Source of the DNA: Butyrivibrio sp. AE3004
GTDB taxonomy: Bacteria > Bacillota > Clostridia > Lachnospirales > Lachnospiraceae
Direction of reading: 5' to 3'
NCBI RefSeq assembly: GCF_000703165.1
Contig: NZ_JNLQ01000002.1
Location: 1,984,001 to 2,048,000, forward strand
DNA length: 64,000 bases
Shown here: positions 34,133-42,947 of the stretch, in pieces
Position numbering within the stretch: the stretch's first letter is position 1
Layout of the letters: each line of letters starts with the position of its first letter
The notes under the pieces: generated by a model
What the model was told of the DNA's origin: nothing
Seen by the model: only the letters and a program-made list of their open reading frames with translations
Databases searched by the model: none
Program-made: the position numbers and the translations under genes

Positions 34133-34159
34133 AAGAGCCGGTGCATTGCACCGGCTCTT
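34133..34159 (+). terminator. Hairpin after the MCP-like gene
   Basis: AAGAGCCGGTGC and GCACCGGCTCTT form a perfect 12-bp GC-rich stem with a three-base loop, 35 bases after the stop. The T-run after it is weak on both strands, so termination efficiency is uncertain. Confidence 0.65.
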
Positions 34160-34324
34160 ACTCCCTCATAAATATCATAAACCGCAGAACGATTTATATA
34201 AGTATGCATCCCGCATACATTAAAGCTTGTTTTTATTAACTATATATAGATTTTATCACACTTTTCCGATAATACAATAGATTTTCCTGTATTTTTTCAG
34301 TTTTTTTATAATTAAGTTTCCTGA

Positions 34325-35053
34325 TCAAAATCTGATATAGCGCGGTCTTCCTGAGCTAACAACATAGTCCTCAGCGCAGATATATGCAACAAGTTTCCCA
34401 CGATAGTAAAAATCGCATCTGTTTCCCATAAGCTCATCCATAAAAAGTGAGATGGAATCAATACGTATGCACTCTTCTGTCTCAGCATACCAAAGCCCGC
34501 GGACATTCTGTGCATAGGTTATGACAAAATCCTTAAGTTCACAATAGTGGAACCTGTCATATGTTATAAGCATTCTGGATCTCTTACACTCATTGTCACC
34601 TGATTTGGGAATTCTTGCTCCGATGATCTTGACGCGGCCGCTTTTCATGTGTCTGAAGGAAATCATAAGATCATGACCTTCCTCAAGAGCCTGATATAAA
34701 ACAAAAGGGTGTGTACTGCAGTAAAGCTTCTCACTTCCATATCCCAGTCTTCTTCGAAGCTGTGTAAGTGCCAGTCTGATCTTGGCCAGGAATGCTTCGT
34801 CTTCACTGTTTCTACGAACCGTAAGTCTTAGCATTGCAGCATACTCAGCCTGGAGATAATAATAATAGGCTCTGGATATGTCAGTAGGACCACCAACACC
34901 CTTTCGATACATATCTCCCATCTCATATGCAAGCTCGGCGAATCTGCATCTGTAATGCCCTTTTCCCTCACTTATAAATTTCTTTAATTCTCTTCGGTAA
35001 TCAGTTCGCAGCGTGCGTCTGATGCCTACTCTGCTTTCATCTCTTTCTTTCAT
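34325..35053 (-). CDS. Hypothetical protein with a Sel1-like repeat segment
   Basis: 242 residues, basic at the N-terminus (RRTLRTDYRRELKKFISEGK). Residues about 35-75 (FAELAYEMGDMYRKGVGGPT, then SRAYYYYLQAEYAAM) look like one Sel1-type tetratricopeptide-like repeat. The C-terminal half is beta-rich and of unknown family. There is no signal peptide or membrane segment. The ribosome binding site is weak. It is divergent from the CPBP protease gene. A protein-interaction role is possible but not shown. Confidence 0.65.
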   Translation of the reverse strand: MKERDESRVGIRRTLRTDYRRELKKFISEGKGHYRCRFAELAYEMGDMYRKGVGGPTDISRAYYYYLQAEYAAMLRLTVRRNSEDEAFLAKIRLALTQLRRRLGYGSEKLYCSTHPFVLYQALEEGHDLMISFRHMKSGRVKIIGARIPKSGDNECKRSRMLITYDRFHYCELKDFVITYAQNVRGLWYAETEECIRIDSISLFMDELMGNRCDFYYRGKLVAYICAEDYVVSSGRPRYIRF

Positions 35054-35082
35054 AACCCATATGATAACACAGATATGTTTTC

Positions 35083-35111
35083 TTTACACGTATGACTTTA
35101 TTTCGTATAAT
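35083..35111 (+). promoter_or_regulatory. Promoter for the CPBP protease gene
   Basis: A -35 box TTTACA (35083-35088) and a perfect -10 TATAAT (35106-35111) are separated by 17 bases. They sit 55 bases before the ATG at 35166. This is the cleanest promoter match in the window, and it also argues against a start upstream of it. Confidence 0.65.
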
Positions 35112-35165
35112 CACGTTAAGAAAGCACGATTTTGCGTAAACTCAAAAAGAGGAGAAATCAATATT

Positions 35166-36203
35166 ATGTCAATAAAAAAGAAGTTTTCACATCTTGGTCT
35201 TTCAATCTCATTTTACATTGTTTTTTCTAACCTTCTGTCAGGGGTTATATCCTTCTTAGTAACGTTTGTAACTGCTTTTATGGCAACATATGAATCGTCA
35301 CAGGCAGCTTTAAGCGCAGGTCAGAGCATAGACATGGATACTGTTCAAAATGCTCTTATGAACATTCAGTCAAACAGCACTCTTACTACAATGCTTTCCA
35401 TGATAGTGAGCTATTTCGTTGCCGTACCTATTACAATGCTTGTTTTAAATTCGCCAAAGCATCAGGATGTCCCTCTAAAGGGGCTAAGCTTCTCTACCCC
35501 TTATGAAAGCGCACAAAAGAAAAATCTTTCATATAAGGAGCTTTTCAATTTTATTCTTTTTATGTTTCCTCTTGGCATTTTCGGATCAATCATCGGCAGT
35601 GGTCTGGCAGCCCTTATCAATCTGGCAACGGGTTCTAATATGGATGATTACCTCTCAGCAATGTTGTCTGATATGCCACTTGGCACCGTATTGCTTCTAA
35701 GTGTTATTCTCGCACCTGTTTTCGAGGAGCTTTTATACAGATATGCTGTAATAGGATATTGCAGACGATACGGTGAGTGGAATGCCATTATTGTTTCGGC
35801 TTTCATTTTTGGAATAATACATACAAATCTGTTTCAGTTCTTCTATACTTTCATGTTAGGAATATTACTCGGATATGTGTATGTTTACACAAGAAAGCTT
35901 ATATACACAATTATCATGCATGTGACCTTTAATTTCTTCGGAGCCTTTGTACCAATCCTTATAACAACTTCACTTGCCGAGTCCACTATGTTCACGATAG
36001 GTTACTCTCTCTTACAGTACCTTGTTGCCGTGATCGGTTTGATATTACTAATAAGGTTCCTGAAAAATGAAAGACTCCTTAAGACCTCTGAAGGAGCTCC
36101 AATCCAGGAAAGATTCAGCAAGGAAGCACTGCTTAATCCGGGTATGATAGTTTTATACATAATTTGTCTGATACTCACAGTCTTCCTTATGGCTTTTGCA
36201 TAA
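35166..36203 (+). CDS. CPBP-family intramembrane metalloprotease
   Basis: 345 residues with about eight transmembrane segments. The CPBP/Rce1 catalytic motifs are present: EELLYRYAVIGYCRR (Glu pair and Arg), FIFGIIHTNLFQF with the His in helix, and IIMHVTFNFFGAF with the second His and Asn. Bacterial relatives act in peptide processing, bacteriocin self-immunity or membrane anchoring. The ATG at 35166 follows GAGGAG. A longer reading from 35013 would run through the promoter and overlap the divergent gene. It stands alone, ending before a structured repeat. Confidence 0.9.
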   Translation: MSIKKKFSHLGLSISFYIVFSNLLSGVISFLVTFVTAFMATYESSQAALSAGQSIDMDTVQNALMNIQSNSTLTTMLSMIVSYFVAVPITMLVLNSPKHQDVPLKGLSFSTPYESAQKKNLSYKELFNFILFMFPLGIFGSIIGSGLAALINLATGSNMDDYLSAMLSDMPLGTVLLLSVILAPVFEELLYRYAVIGYCRRYGEWNAIIVSAFIFGIIHTNLFQFFYTFMLGILLGYVYVYTRKLIYTIIMHVTFNFFGAFVPILITTSLAESTMFTIGYSLLQYLVAVIGLILLIRFLKNERLLKTSEGAPIQERFSKEALLNPGMIVLYIICLILTVFLMAFA

Positions 36204-36220
36204 GCGTAGCATATTTTCGA

Positions 36221-36320
36221 CTGCATTGTGATTTCCATAAATTCAAAAAAACAGATAAATGCTTCATTTCTTGTTATTCAGAACAATCGGCATTTATCTG
36301 TTTTTTATTTTGGAAATCTT
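36221..36320. repeat. Structured intergenic hairpin element, copy D (short outer arms)
   Basis: The central stem pairs 36245-36262 with 36290-36306, giving about 17 pairs around a conserved 25-base loop (TCATTTC ... AACAATC) with an inner TTGTT/AACAA hairpin. A short outer stem GATTTCCA/TGGAAATC (36230-36237 with 36311-36318) remains of the longer arms seen in copies B and C. The T-run after the stem could terminate transcription from the CPBP gene. It lies between convergent genes. Confidence 0.7.
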
Positions 36321-36329
36321 TTATATCGA

Positions 36330-36545
36330 TTATTTGTACCCTCGTTTAGCCAGTGCCAATACCAGATACTTAATTTTTACCTTAATCTCATCACAGTACT
36401 TTGGCGGAATGCTTTCCTGGTTCTGTATGAAATCTCTGATTGTTTCCATTTTATGTTCTTTAAGCCAGTTTGCTATCTCAGGCTCAAGGCGCAAAACATC
36501 AATTGATTTATCGCAAATACGCCTGGGTACTATATATTTTTCCAT
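36330..36545 (-). CDS. Small protein of unknown function
   Basis: 71 residues, MEKYIVPRRICDKSIDVLRL and on to YLVLALAKRGYK. The middle (PEIANWLKEHKMETIRDFIQ) is helical and loosely recalls the helix-hairpin-helix of the RNA polymerase alpha C-terminal domain, though the match is weak. AAAGGA precedes the ATG. It is 12 bases downstream of the next gene on the same strand, so both form a small operon after the chemoreceptor gene. The family was not recognised. Confidence 0.55.
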   Translation of the reverse strand: MEKYIVPRRICDKSIDVLRLEPEIANWLKEHKMETIRDFIQNQESIPPKYCDEIKVKIKYLVLALAKRGYK

Positions 36546-36557
36546 TTTTTATCCTTT

Positions 36558-36809
36558 TTAAAGCATCTCAACAACTTCCTGTGAGAAGTCTGCATAGCCG
36601 TTCTTATAAAGAGCCTGAACAAATTCAATTGCTCTCTGACCGGATTCCTCAATCGAAACAGCCTGACTATAAATAAACTCTATCTTATTTCCGTTTGCCA
36701 GGATGAAATTTACCTGCGTTCCGATTATCTGACCATCACCTACGTCCATTCCAACTACTTCAACGTCGGTAACCTCACGAACTCTTCCTGCTGCAAATAA
36801 TACTCTCAT
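36558..36809 (-). CDS. Small conserved-looking hypothetical protein
   Basis: 83 residues beginning MRVLFAAGRVREVTDVEVVG, a compact beta-rich start followed by a C-terminal helix (ESGQRAIEFVQALYKNGYAD). No signal or membrane segment. A strong AGGAGGT site lies eight bases before the ATG. It lies 24 bases after the chemoreceptor gene and before the small gene at 36330, all on one strand, so the three may be co-transcribed. The function is unknown. Confidence 0.65.
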   Translation of the reverse strand: MRVLFAAGRVREVTDVEVVGMDVGDGQIIGTQVNFILANGNKIEFIYSQAVSIEESGQRAIEFVQALYKNGYADFSQEVVEML

Positions 36810-36833
36810 AAAATACGACCTCCTTATTATTTA

Positions 36834-38318
36834 TCAATCATCGTCTGAATCATCCGTGTCAAAATTGATTTCCTTAAGGCGTTGTGCCTGTTTGTAAATT
36901 CCATCAAGCGAAGCTCTGAAGTGTTCAAACTTATCCACCGCATCCTGAGCATTCTTAAGTCCGTCATTTGAAAGTGCTGCAACCTCTTCACTCGTTGCTG
37001 AGAGGTTGGAAATATTATCATTGATCTCATTTGTGGAATTATTAATGAGTTCCATGCTGTTTCCTATATCCTCAATTTTACCTATGAGATCTTCAACATT
37101 ATTATTGATTGTTTCAAAGGAGGAAGCAGTATCTCTGATAACCTGGTTCTGAAGTTCAACAGATTCAACTGTGTTATCAATACTCTCCATTGCCTTATTG
37201 GCATCTTCGGTAAGCTCTCTGATAATCTTGGTTATCTCACTTGATGCATTGTTTGTCTGCTCGGAAAGCTGTCTGATGTCGTCTGCAACAACCGCAAAGC
37301 CTTTTCCTGCTTCGCCGGCTCTTGCTGCCTCGATTGATGCATTGAGAGCAAGGAGGTTGGTCTGCTTTGAAATTGCCATGATGGAACCAAGGATTTTCTG
37401 TACATCCTCAACCTTGTTAAGAACTGCCTTGGTGGACTCCGCAGTGATCTGGCTGGCTGAACGAACGCCTCTTGCCTTATCTCTCAAAACTTCGATAGTC
37501 TTTGCAACCTCCGCAACAGTCTCCTTTGTGCTCTGCGAAGCTTCTATCATCTGCTGACGTTGTGCATCGGCAACCTGAGTCTGTTCCTTGATCTCGGCAA
37601 CTTTTTGTGCTTCATCTGTAACTGCATTGGCTGTACTCTCGGTAGAGCCTGCTATATCCTTCATTCCGGCACTGGTATTTTCAATTATGCTTTCAAGTTC
37701 CTGAATACTTCCCTGAGCCTGATCAAAATGCTTGGAAATTCTGCGGGCTATTTTACCCATGTCATGACTTGCAGCTTCCTGCACCTGAGTATGTTCTTCA
37801 ATTGTGGCAAAATGCTCAGCATTGAATGTGTATAACAGATTCTGTGCAAAATATGCGGACATTATAAGGAGGACTGTTGCCATACCTGTTAAAACAATTT
37901 CGGTAACGCTCCTTGTGCCAGATGACAGAATACGAATGGCACATATCACATACATGACCAAAATTACCGTGCTGCCACCGATAATGATTCTCTTGTTCAT
38001 ATAAATAATTCCGCATACCAGAATCGGTAACCCAAACATCACATAGAACAGCTGAGATTCAACTAACATTACTATAACAAAAGTCACTGTAGCACCAACC
38101 ATGATCATGGCAGATCCGATCTTGTCTTCTCTGAATTTACCAAGTCCGAGAGCCATAACCGCTATACTGATAACTACAGCGCACAGTTCCAGGATTCTTC
38201 CTCCTGAAAAGCCATCTTTTACTCCTTCAACAATAAAGGCGAGCGCACAAGTTACCACAATTATCAGGCATACCGCAAACGCTCGCTGATTAGCACGGGA
38301 GAATTGATTGTTATCCAT
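36834..38318 (-). CDS. Methyl-accepting chemotaxis protein with a polytopic N-terminal membrane domain
   Basis: 494 residues. The N-terminal 170 residues hold about six closely spaced transmembrane segments with no sizeable extracytoplasmic sensor domain, so the signal may be sensed within the membrane. The C-terminal half is an MCP signalling domain with the conserved tip [20 protein letters not shown], followed by [20 protein letters not shown]. The ATG at 38318 has GAGGAGG eight bases upstream; the frame from 38369 crosses it. It signals through CheA/CheW, whose genes are not in this window. The neighbouring CHASE2-cyclase gene is upstream on the same strand. Confidence 0.93.
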   Translation of the reverse strand: MDNNQFSRANQRAFAVCLIIVVTCALAFIVEGVKDGFSGGRILELCAVVISIAVMALGLGKFREDKIGSAMIMVGATVTFVIVMLVESQLFYVMFGLPILVCGIIYMNKRIIIGGSTVILVMYVICAIRILSSGTRSVTEIVLTGMATVLLIMSAYFAQNLLYTFNAEHFATIEEHTQVQEAASHDMGKIARRISKHFDQAQGSIQELESIIENTSAGMKDIAGSTESTANAVTDEAQKVAEIKEQTQVADAQRQQMIEASQSTKETVAEVAKTIEVLRDKARGVRSASQITAESTKAVLNKVEDVQKILGSIMAISKQTNLLALNASIEAARAGEAGKGFAVVADDIRQLSEQTNNASSEITKIIRELTEDANKAMESIDNTVESVELQNQVIRDTASSFETINNNVEDLIGKIEDIGNSMELINNSTNEINDNISNLSATSEEVAALSNDGLKNAQDAVDKFEHFRASLDGIYKQAQRLKEINFDTDDSDDD

Positions 38319-38457
38319 AATGTCCTCCTCAAAACAAAGAATGTGACTATAGTTACCTAACTTTCTCACATATACTATTTTATCAGAATGGACGAAATAC
38401 AGTTCTAAATTTTTACTAAATAAAGAATGCTTTATTTTTATAAATCGTTTAGATTTT

Positions 38458-40269
38458 TTAATTGCGAATCAGTTCATCCAGCGTCAGGATTTCAAAGCCC
38501 TCTGCTTTTCCTTTCAGTTTTATGGTGTCACCCAGAGATGTGACCTTTGCTCTGTCGCCAAGGATGTCCGCTACTGCTCTGGAAATGAGTATTTTCCCTC
38601 CGGGAGCATTGGCTTCAAGCCTTGCTGCGGTGTTGACGGTATCTCCTATAGCCGTGTAGTCCATACGAAGCGGAGCGCCGATATTGCCTACGACAGCAGG
38701 TCCAAAATTCACTCCCACTCCAAAGGAAACCGTTCTTCCAAACCGCTCCATTAGCTTTTCTCCAAGCGCCTTTGAACCTTCAACCATATCCATGGCAGCA
38801 CAGCACGCAAGGTATACCGGATCCTCCTGCGGAAGAGGCGCATTCCAGAATGCCATGGTACAGTCACCCACAAACTTATCCAGAGTTCCATGGTTTTTCA
38901 TAATACATTCTGTGGTAAGTGTGAGGTAGGAATTTATTATTTCCACAACTGTGGGCGGATCAAGAGCCTCACTCATTGTCGTAAAGCCTCTTATATCCAC
39001 AAAAAGAACTGCTATGTCATATGTTTTTCCTCCAAGCTCTAAAGCCGAGGTTCCCTGTTCGAGAAGCTGATTCATGATTGCGGGATCAACATAATGTCCA
39101 AAGGTATTTTCCACCATTCTTTTTTCACGCTGGGTTTTTATATAATTTATTGCTACTGCCCCCACAAAAAGAATGCTTACAAAAAGCGGAATCCAGAGAA
39201 CATGAAGGACCTTTTGTCCTGCATGATACATAAGGTAGGCTCCCCCCACATACCCGATGCAGACGCATGCCCATGCAATGACGGATGGCATAACCTTTCT
39301 GTCATAGAAAAACATTCCCATGACAAAGCAGACGATAAACAAAATGATCAACTGCAGGAAATTGGCTACTTCCTCAGGGAAAAAACCTGCCCTGAAGGCA
39401 TCCACTAGGTTAGCCTGAATCTCAACTCCATAGGTTGCAGAGGCATGGTTTATCGAGGTTCGGTATTCATCCTGAAGTCCCTGTGCATAAGGGCCAATCA
39501 AAACTATCTTGTCCGCAAACATCTCCGGGTCAACCTCTCCGTAATAAAGGTCAGCCACGGAAATAAAATCATAGTAGCCTCCATTACTAGTGCTGAAGGG
39601 AATATAGAAAAAGCCATCCTTTGTGCCTGGCATTTCATTTTTGCTCTCTCCTACAGCTTCGCAGTATTTCTCATAAATGACTCTGGAAAAGGAATATATC
39701 CTTTCCTTATCCATATTTTCCACATATAAAAGGGCATGTCTTATAACGCCGTCCATATCAGCCATAGTATTTACATGTCCCATCGTTGAAGCTTCCTTAA
39801 GTGCGGGAAATGGCTCATCAAAGGCGATGACACTTCTCTCATTCATGTAAAATTCTTCACCCTCGGTAGTGAGCTCGCTTCCATAGGTAGCTGCTGCCGC
39901 TGTGACAACATTTCCTCCGTTCTCTGCTGATGCCGCAAAATAGGCATCTGCATCAGGGTCACTGCTTTCACCTGCGTAAAGCACGTCAAGTCCTATGACA
40001 GCAGGCTTTTTTTCACCACTGTTGAGGTAGCTTACGCAATCAGCAATCACATTTCTTGACCAGGGAAATGGGCCTATATCATCAAGAGCTTTCTGGTCAA
40101 TGCCTATAACAACGATCTGTCCGTCCACTGCTTTTTCCGATTGATAAAGAGCATCCGATGCTATTCCGTCTGGCGTACTAAGTATTCCGGAAGCTGCAAT
40201 GGCACTAAAGAGTGCTGCCACGACAAAGGATACTATCACACTTATGATTCTGTTCTTTTTTTCACGCAT
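38458..40269 (-). CDS. CHASE2-domain class III adenylate/guanylate cyclase
   Basis: 603 residues. An N-terminal transmembrane helix leads to an extracytoplasmic CHASE2 domain ([20 protein letters not shown], later [10 protein letters not shown]). Three closely spaced membrane helices follow at about residues 310-375. The cyclase domain starts near residue 420 with the metal-binding Asp in [17 protein letters not shown] and the second in [16 protein letters not shown], and ends with [17 protein letters not shown]. It should turn an external signal into a cyclic nucleotide; whether ATP or GTP is used cannot be settled by eye. AAAAGGGA precedes the ATG. Confidence 0.92.
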   Translation of the reverse strand: MREKKNRIISVIVSFVVAALFSAIAASGILSTPDGIASDALYQSEKAVDGQIVVIGIDQKALDDIGPFPWSRNVIADCVSYLNSGEKKPAVIGLDVLYAGESSDPDADAYFAASAENGGNVVTAAAATYGSELTTEGEEFYMNERSVIAFDEPFPALKEASTMGHVNTMADMDGVIRHALLYVENMDKERIYSFSRVIYEKYCEAVGESKNEMPGTKDGFFYIPFSTSNGGYYDFISVADLYYGEVDPEMFADKIVLIGPYAQGLQDEYRTSINHASATYGVEIQANLVDAFRAGFFPEEVANFLQLIILFIVCFVMGMFFYDRKVMPSVIAWACVCIGYVGGAYLMYHAGQKVLHVLWIPLFVSILFVGAVAINYIKTQREKRMVENTFGHYVDPAIMNQLLEQGTSALELGGKTYDIAVLFVDIRGFTTMSEALDPPTVVEIINSYLTLTTECIMKNHGTLDKFVGDCTMAFWNAPLPQEDPVYLACCAAMDMVEGSKALGEKLMERFGRTVSFGVGVNFGPAVVGNIGAPLRMDYTAIGDTVNTAARLEANAPGGKILISRAVADILGDRAKVTSLGDTIKLKGKAEGFEILTLDELIRN

Positions 40270-40405
40270 GTTTTTTCCCTTTTATAAAAAAGAATAACGC
40301 TAAGCCAATCTGTCAAAGAACTCTTACACACTAATTTTACAATGCATCAGCTCTGTAATCTCTTAAATTTACATAAACATGGGGTGTAGGTTTTGATTAT
40401 GCCAG

Positions 40406-40589
40406 GAGGTGAAGTCATCCATTCTTAAATGCTTGTTTTCGCCTGCGGTGTGATTTTCCATAACTCATAAAACAGCCCATGCCTCATTTCGACGTTGCTC
40501 AGAGAAATCGGCATGGGCTGTTTTCTTCGTTCTGAAAATCAACATCCTCGTTCGAGAACTGCGCATTTCTGAACGGATGGCTTCACCTC
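40406..40589. repeat. Structured intergenic hairpin element, copy B (complete)
   Basis: The outer arms pair GAGGTGAAG (40406-40414) with CTTCACCTC (40581-40589). Pairing continues inward through CATCC(A/G)TTC and AAATGC and then through GGTGTGATTTTC with GAAAATCAACATCC. The central stem pairs 40469-40483 with 40510-40524, 15 perfect pairs, around a 26-base loop (TCATTTCGACGTTGCTCAGAGAAATC split by position). It lies in the 490-base gap between the YccF gene and the start of the cyclase gene, both on the minus strand. No other feature was recognised in that gap. Confidence 0.8.
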
Positions 40590-40761
40590 GGGCTGTTTAT
40601 AAAAAAACTAAAATAACATTCTACAGCACATCAACTCATTCATTATGTAGGCTAATGAAATCCTTGAGATGGATGATGAATAAATAGAAAAAGGAACCGA
40701 TTTCTCGATTCCTTCTTGTCTAATAAATAAGCTTGCGCTCTTATTATTGTTTATATAATTT

Positions 40762-41136
40762 TTAAGCAAAGTTAACTCTCTGGACTGTGGTTCCGAAGGG
40801 GCAAAGAGCAAGAGATGCCAGTTTAAAGAACTGTTTTCCAAAAGGTATTCCTACAATTGTTATGCAAAGAATTACACCTGCGATGAAATGTCCAAGTGCA
40901 AGTTCAAAACCACCACACACAAACCAGATTACATTAACCAAAAAGGAAAATGCTCCACCGTTATATTCAACTTCCTGCCCGAAAGGATTAAGAGCAAGGC
41001 CTGCCATCTTGAAACACTGTACTCCAACAGGTATTCCAATCAGCGTTATGCAATAAAGACATCCCACAAAAAACCAAGAAAGTGCACTAAGTAAACCACC
41101 ACATATGATCCATAAAATATTTGCTACAACTCTCAT
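40762..41136 (-). CDS. YccF-domain membrane protein
   Basis: 124 residues made of two halves of the YccF repeat: ILWIICGGLLSALSWFFVGC with GIPVGVQCFKMAGLALNPFG, and VIWFVCGGFELALGHFIAGV with GIPFGKQFFKLASLALCPFG. Each half contributes two membrane helices and a G-I-P-x-G turn followed by an F-K-x-(A)-x-L-A-L-x-P-F-G strand. AGGAG precedes the ATG. Members are small inner-membrane proteins of unknown function across bacteria. It stands alone here. Confidence 0.92.
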   Translation of the reverse strand: MRVVANILWIICGGLLSALSWFFVGCLYCITLIGIPVGVQCFKMAGLALNPFGQEVEYNGGAFSFLVNVIWFVCGGFELALGHFIAGVILCITIVGIPFGKQFFKLASLALCPFGTTVQRVNFA

Positions 41137-41249
41137 TTTTTTATCTCCTTCATTATTTGAATTGTTTTATTTTTTATTTCCTAGCTGTTGATTGTATATT
41201 ATCAGAAGTTTTATCACAGAATTATCACTAAATATTATTTAATATAATC

Positions 41250-41642
41250 TTAGTTGCTAAGATTCTTTTCTTTTTCAAAAAAAGCTTTCTTCAATTGCTC
41301 ATATTCTTTATCAGTGCATACCTTTCGACACATAGGTTCAAATGACTTTGTAACTTCAAAGCATTCTTTCATGTTGGAGCAGGGATATTCACTGCATTCT
41401 GCGCAGGTCTTTATTCCTCTGTCTTCGCAGCATTTTACAACATGATACCTGCACCAATTCTCCGTTATGCATCCCGTACATGATATCTCTTCATTCGTGA
41501 CAACATGGTCGCGGTATCCTATCTTAAGCCACAGCTGCGCCGTATGGTGGAGCTCTTCATCTGTTTTCTCATAAGGATGCGCTATATATCTCGGACAGGC
41601 TGCACAATCATTTCCACATGCTGCTAATACTTTCCGTTCCAT
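41250..41642 (-). CDS. DUF3795-type cysteine-rich protein
   Basis: 130 residues with 13 cysteines in pairs: LAACGNDCAACPRYI near the N-terminus, ISCTGC, ENWCRYHVVKCCE and TCAECSEYPCSNMK. This spacing fits DUF3795 proteins, proposed zinc-binding small proteins of anaerobes. There is no signal peptide, so it is cytosolic. GGGGGAT lies seven bases before the ATG at 41642, which supports that start over 41663. The function is unknown; a metal- or Fe-S-related role would be inferred only from cysteine content. Confidence 0.85.
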   Translation of the reverse strand: MERKVLAACGNDCAACPRYIAHPYEKTDEELHHTAQLWLKIGYRDHVVTNEEISCTGCITENWCRYHVVKCCEDRGIKTCAECSEYPCSNMKECFEVTKSFEPMCRKVCTDKEYEQLKKAFFEKEKNLSN

Positions 41643-41776
41643 AAGAATCCCCCATTTACCCAAACATTATATTTTTATTTTACCATATTGTATTATCTAA
41701 TTATATTTATATGCGCATCCATAGCGGAGCGCTTTTTATTTTATAGGAATGCGGAGCAATTTCTATGAAATAAAAA

Positions 41777-41799
41777 GAGGATAGCAAAGCACTATCCTC
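41777..41799 (-). terminator. Terminator of the NHL lipoprotein gene
   Basis: GAGGATAG and CTATCCTC form an eight-bp stem with a seven-base loop, followed on the minus strand by TTTTT. It begins eight bases after the stop at 41807. An AT-rich stem (CTTTTTATTT with AAATAAAAAG) encloses the region just downstream. Confidence 0.8.
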
Positions 41800-41806
41800 A
41801 AAATTA

Positions 41807-42931
41807 TCATTCAAGTTCAACAGTAAATATTCTCTTTCCAAAGCTGTCAGCTACATATAGTTTTTTTCCTAAATAGCAAAGGCCTACAGGTGATGTCAGA
41901 GTAATCCCGGATGATTCATCGTCTATGCCCTCAAGGGTACTCACGTCATTACCGCTTATCACACGGACTGTTCCGTTTACTGTATCTGCCACATAGATTT
42001 TTCCATCAGGTGTAACCGTAATTCCCTTAGGTGATGAAAAAGTCGCACTTAAAACATCCCCATCATCACTTCCCGTTTCTCCGCTTCCTGCTACAAGCTG
42101 GATGTCATTTTTACCTTTTTCCTCATAGGGATTAGTTGTTTCAATTCGGATGATGCGCTCCGCACCTGTTTCTGCCACATATAAAAAGCCGTTGTTCCAG
42201 CATAGTCCCATGGGGCTGTTTATGCCTTTGATAAAGGTGAAGCATTCACCTTCAGCTGAGATAACACTTATCTTATCGGAATGGGTATCGGACACATAGA
42301 GGTTACCGTCTGTGTCTGCAGCAAGCCCTGTGGGATAATTGTACTTAGATGTCATATCAAGGTCTTTTCCAGCTTCTCTGGCGTTGATCGTCTCGACATT
42401 ACTCTCTCTTACAAGTCTGAGGGCATCATTTTCCGTATCAGAAACTGCAAATCCATCAAGGAAAGGAGCTATCGCCCAGGGCTGTCTGAAAAGTGCTTTT
42501 TCCGATTCAGCATCGTTATAGCCGCCCATCGGATTGCCATAAATGTCTTGCACTGAATCGTCACCCGCTATGACCTCTGCGTTTTCTTCTGTAACCTTCC
42601 AAATCTTCTTGGAAAAAATATCGGTCACATAAAGTGATTCCCCATCCGTACACAAACCACTTGGTGTTGTGCTTTCCGGAAGTGCTGATAGCATAAGGTC
42701 TATCTGCTTATCATCACTAATTGATGTGGTAGTTCCGATCTCAGTATTTTGAGCTTCATTTGAAACCACCGTTTTCTGCTGTGTTTCCTCGGTCTCATCT
42801 GCTGCTGACTCTGCGGCATTGTTCGTGCCTTCATAGCTGTCAGCCTGCTTACCTCCGCAGGCTGACAGGATAAGGGAGGTTGTTATAAGACTTATGGAAA
42901 GGAGTTTTGTTAGTTTATTGTGTTTCATCAT
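41807..42931 (-). CDS. NHL-repeat lipoprotein
   Basis: 374 residues. A lipoprotein signal ends in the lipobox ILSAC at about residue 25. A Glu/Thr-rich linker follows. From about residue 85 there are five to six NHL-type beta-propeller blades (LCTDGESLYVTDIFSKKIWK, GLAADTDGNLYVSDTHSDKI, GICWNN-like, GITVTPDGKIYVADTVNGTV, LCYLGKKLYVADSFGKRIF). Such propellers bind peptides, RNA or polysaccharide; here it acts outside the membrane. It starts 16 bases after the FecR-repeat gene on the same strand, so the two are co-transcribed and may work together at the surface. Confidence 0.88.
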   Translation of the reverse strand: MMKHNKLTKLLSISLITTSLILSACGGKQADSYEGTNNAAESAADETEETQQKTVVSNEAQNTEIGTTTSISDDKQIDLMLSALPESTTPSGLCTDGESLYVTDIFSKKIWKVTEENAEVIAGDDSVQDIYGNPMGGYNDAESEKALFRQPWAIAPFLDGFAVSDTENDALRLVRESNVETINAREAGKDLDMTSKYNYPTGLAADTDGNLYVSDTHSDKISVISAEGECFTFIKGINSPMGLCWNNGFLYVAETGAERIIRIETTNPYEEKGKNDIQLVAGSGETGSDDGDVLSATFSSPKGITVTPDGKIYVADTVNGTVRVISGNDVSTLEGIDDESSGITLTSPVGLCYLGKKLYVADSFGKRIFTVELE

Positions 42932-42947
42932 TGTCTCAACTTTCTAT

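Noticed and set aside
40608..40841. 77-residue reading frame on the minus strand
   Set aside because: It overlaps the well-supported YccF gene in another frame and has no ribosome binding site or recognisable motif.
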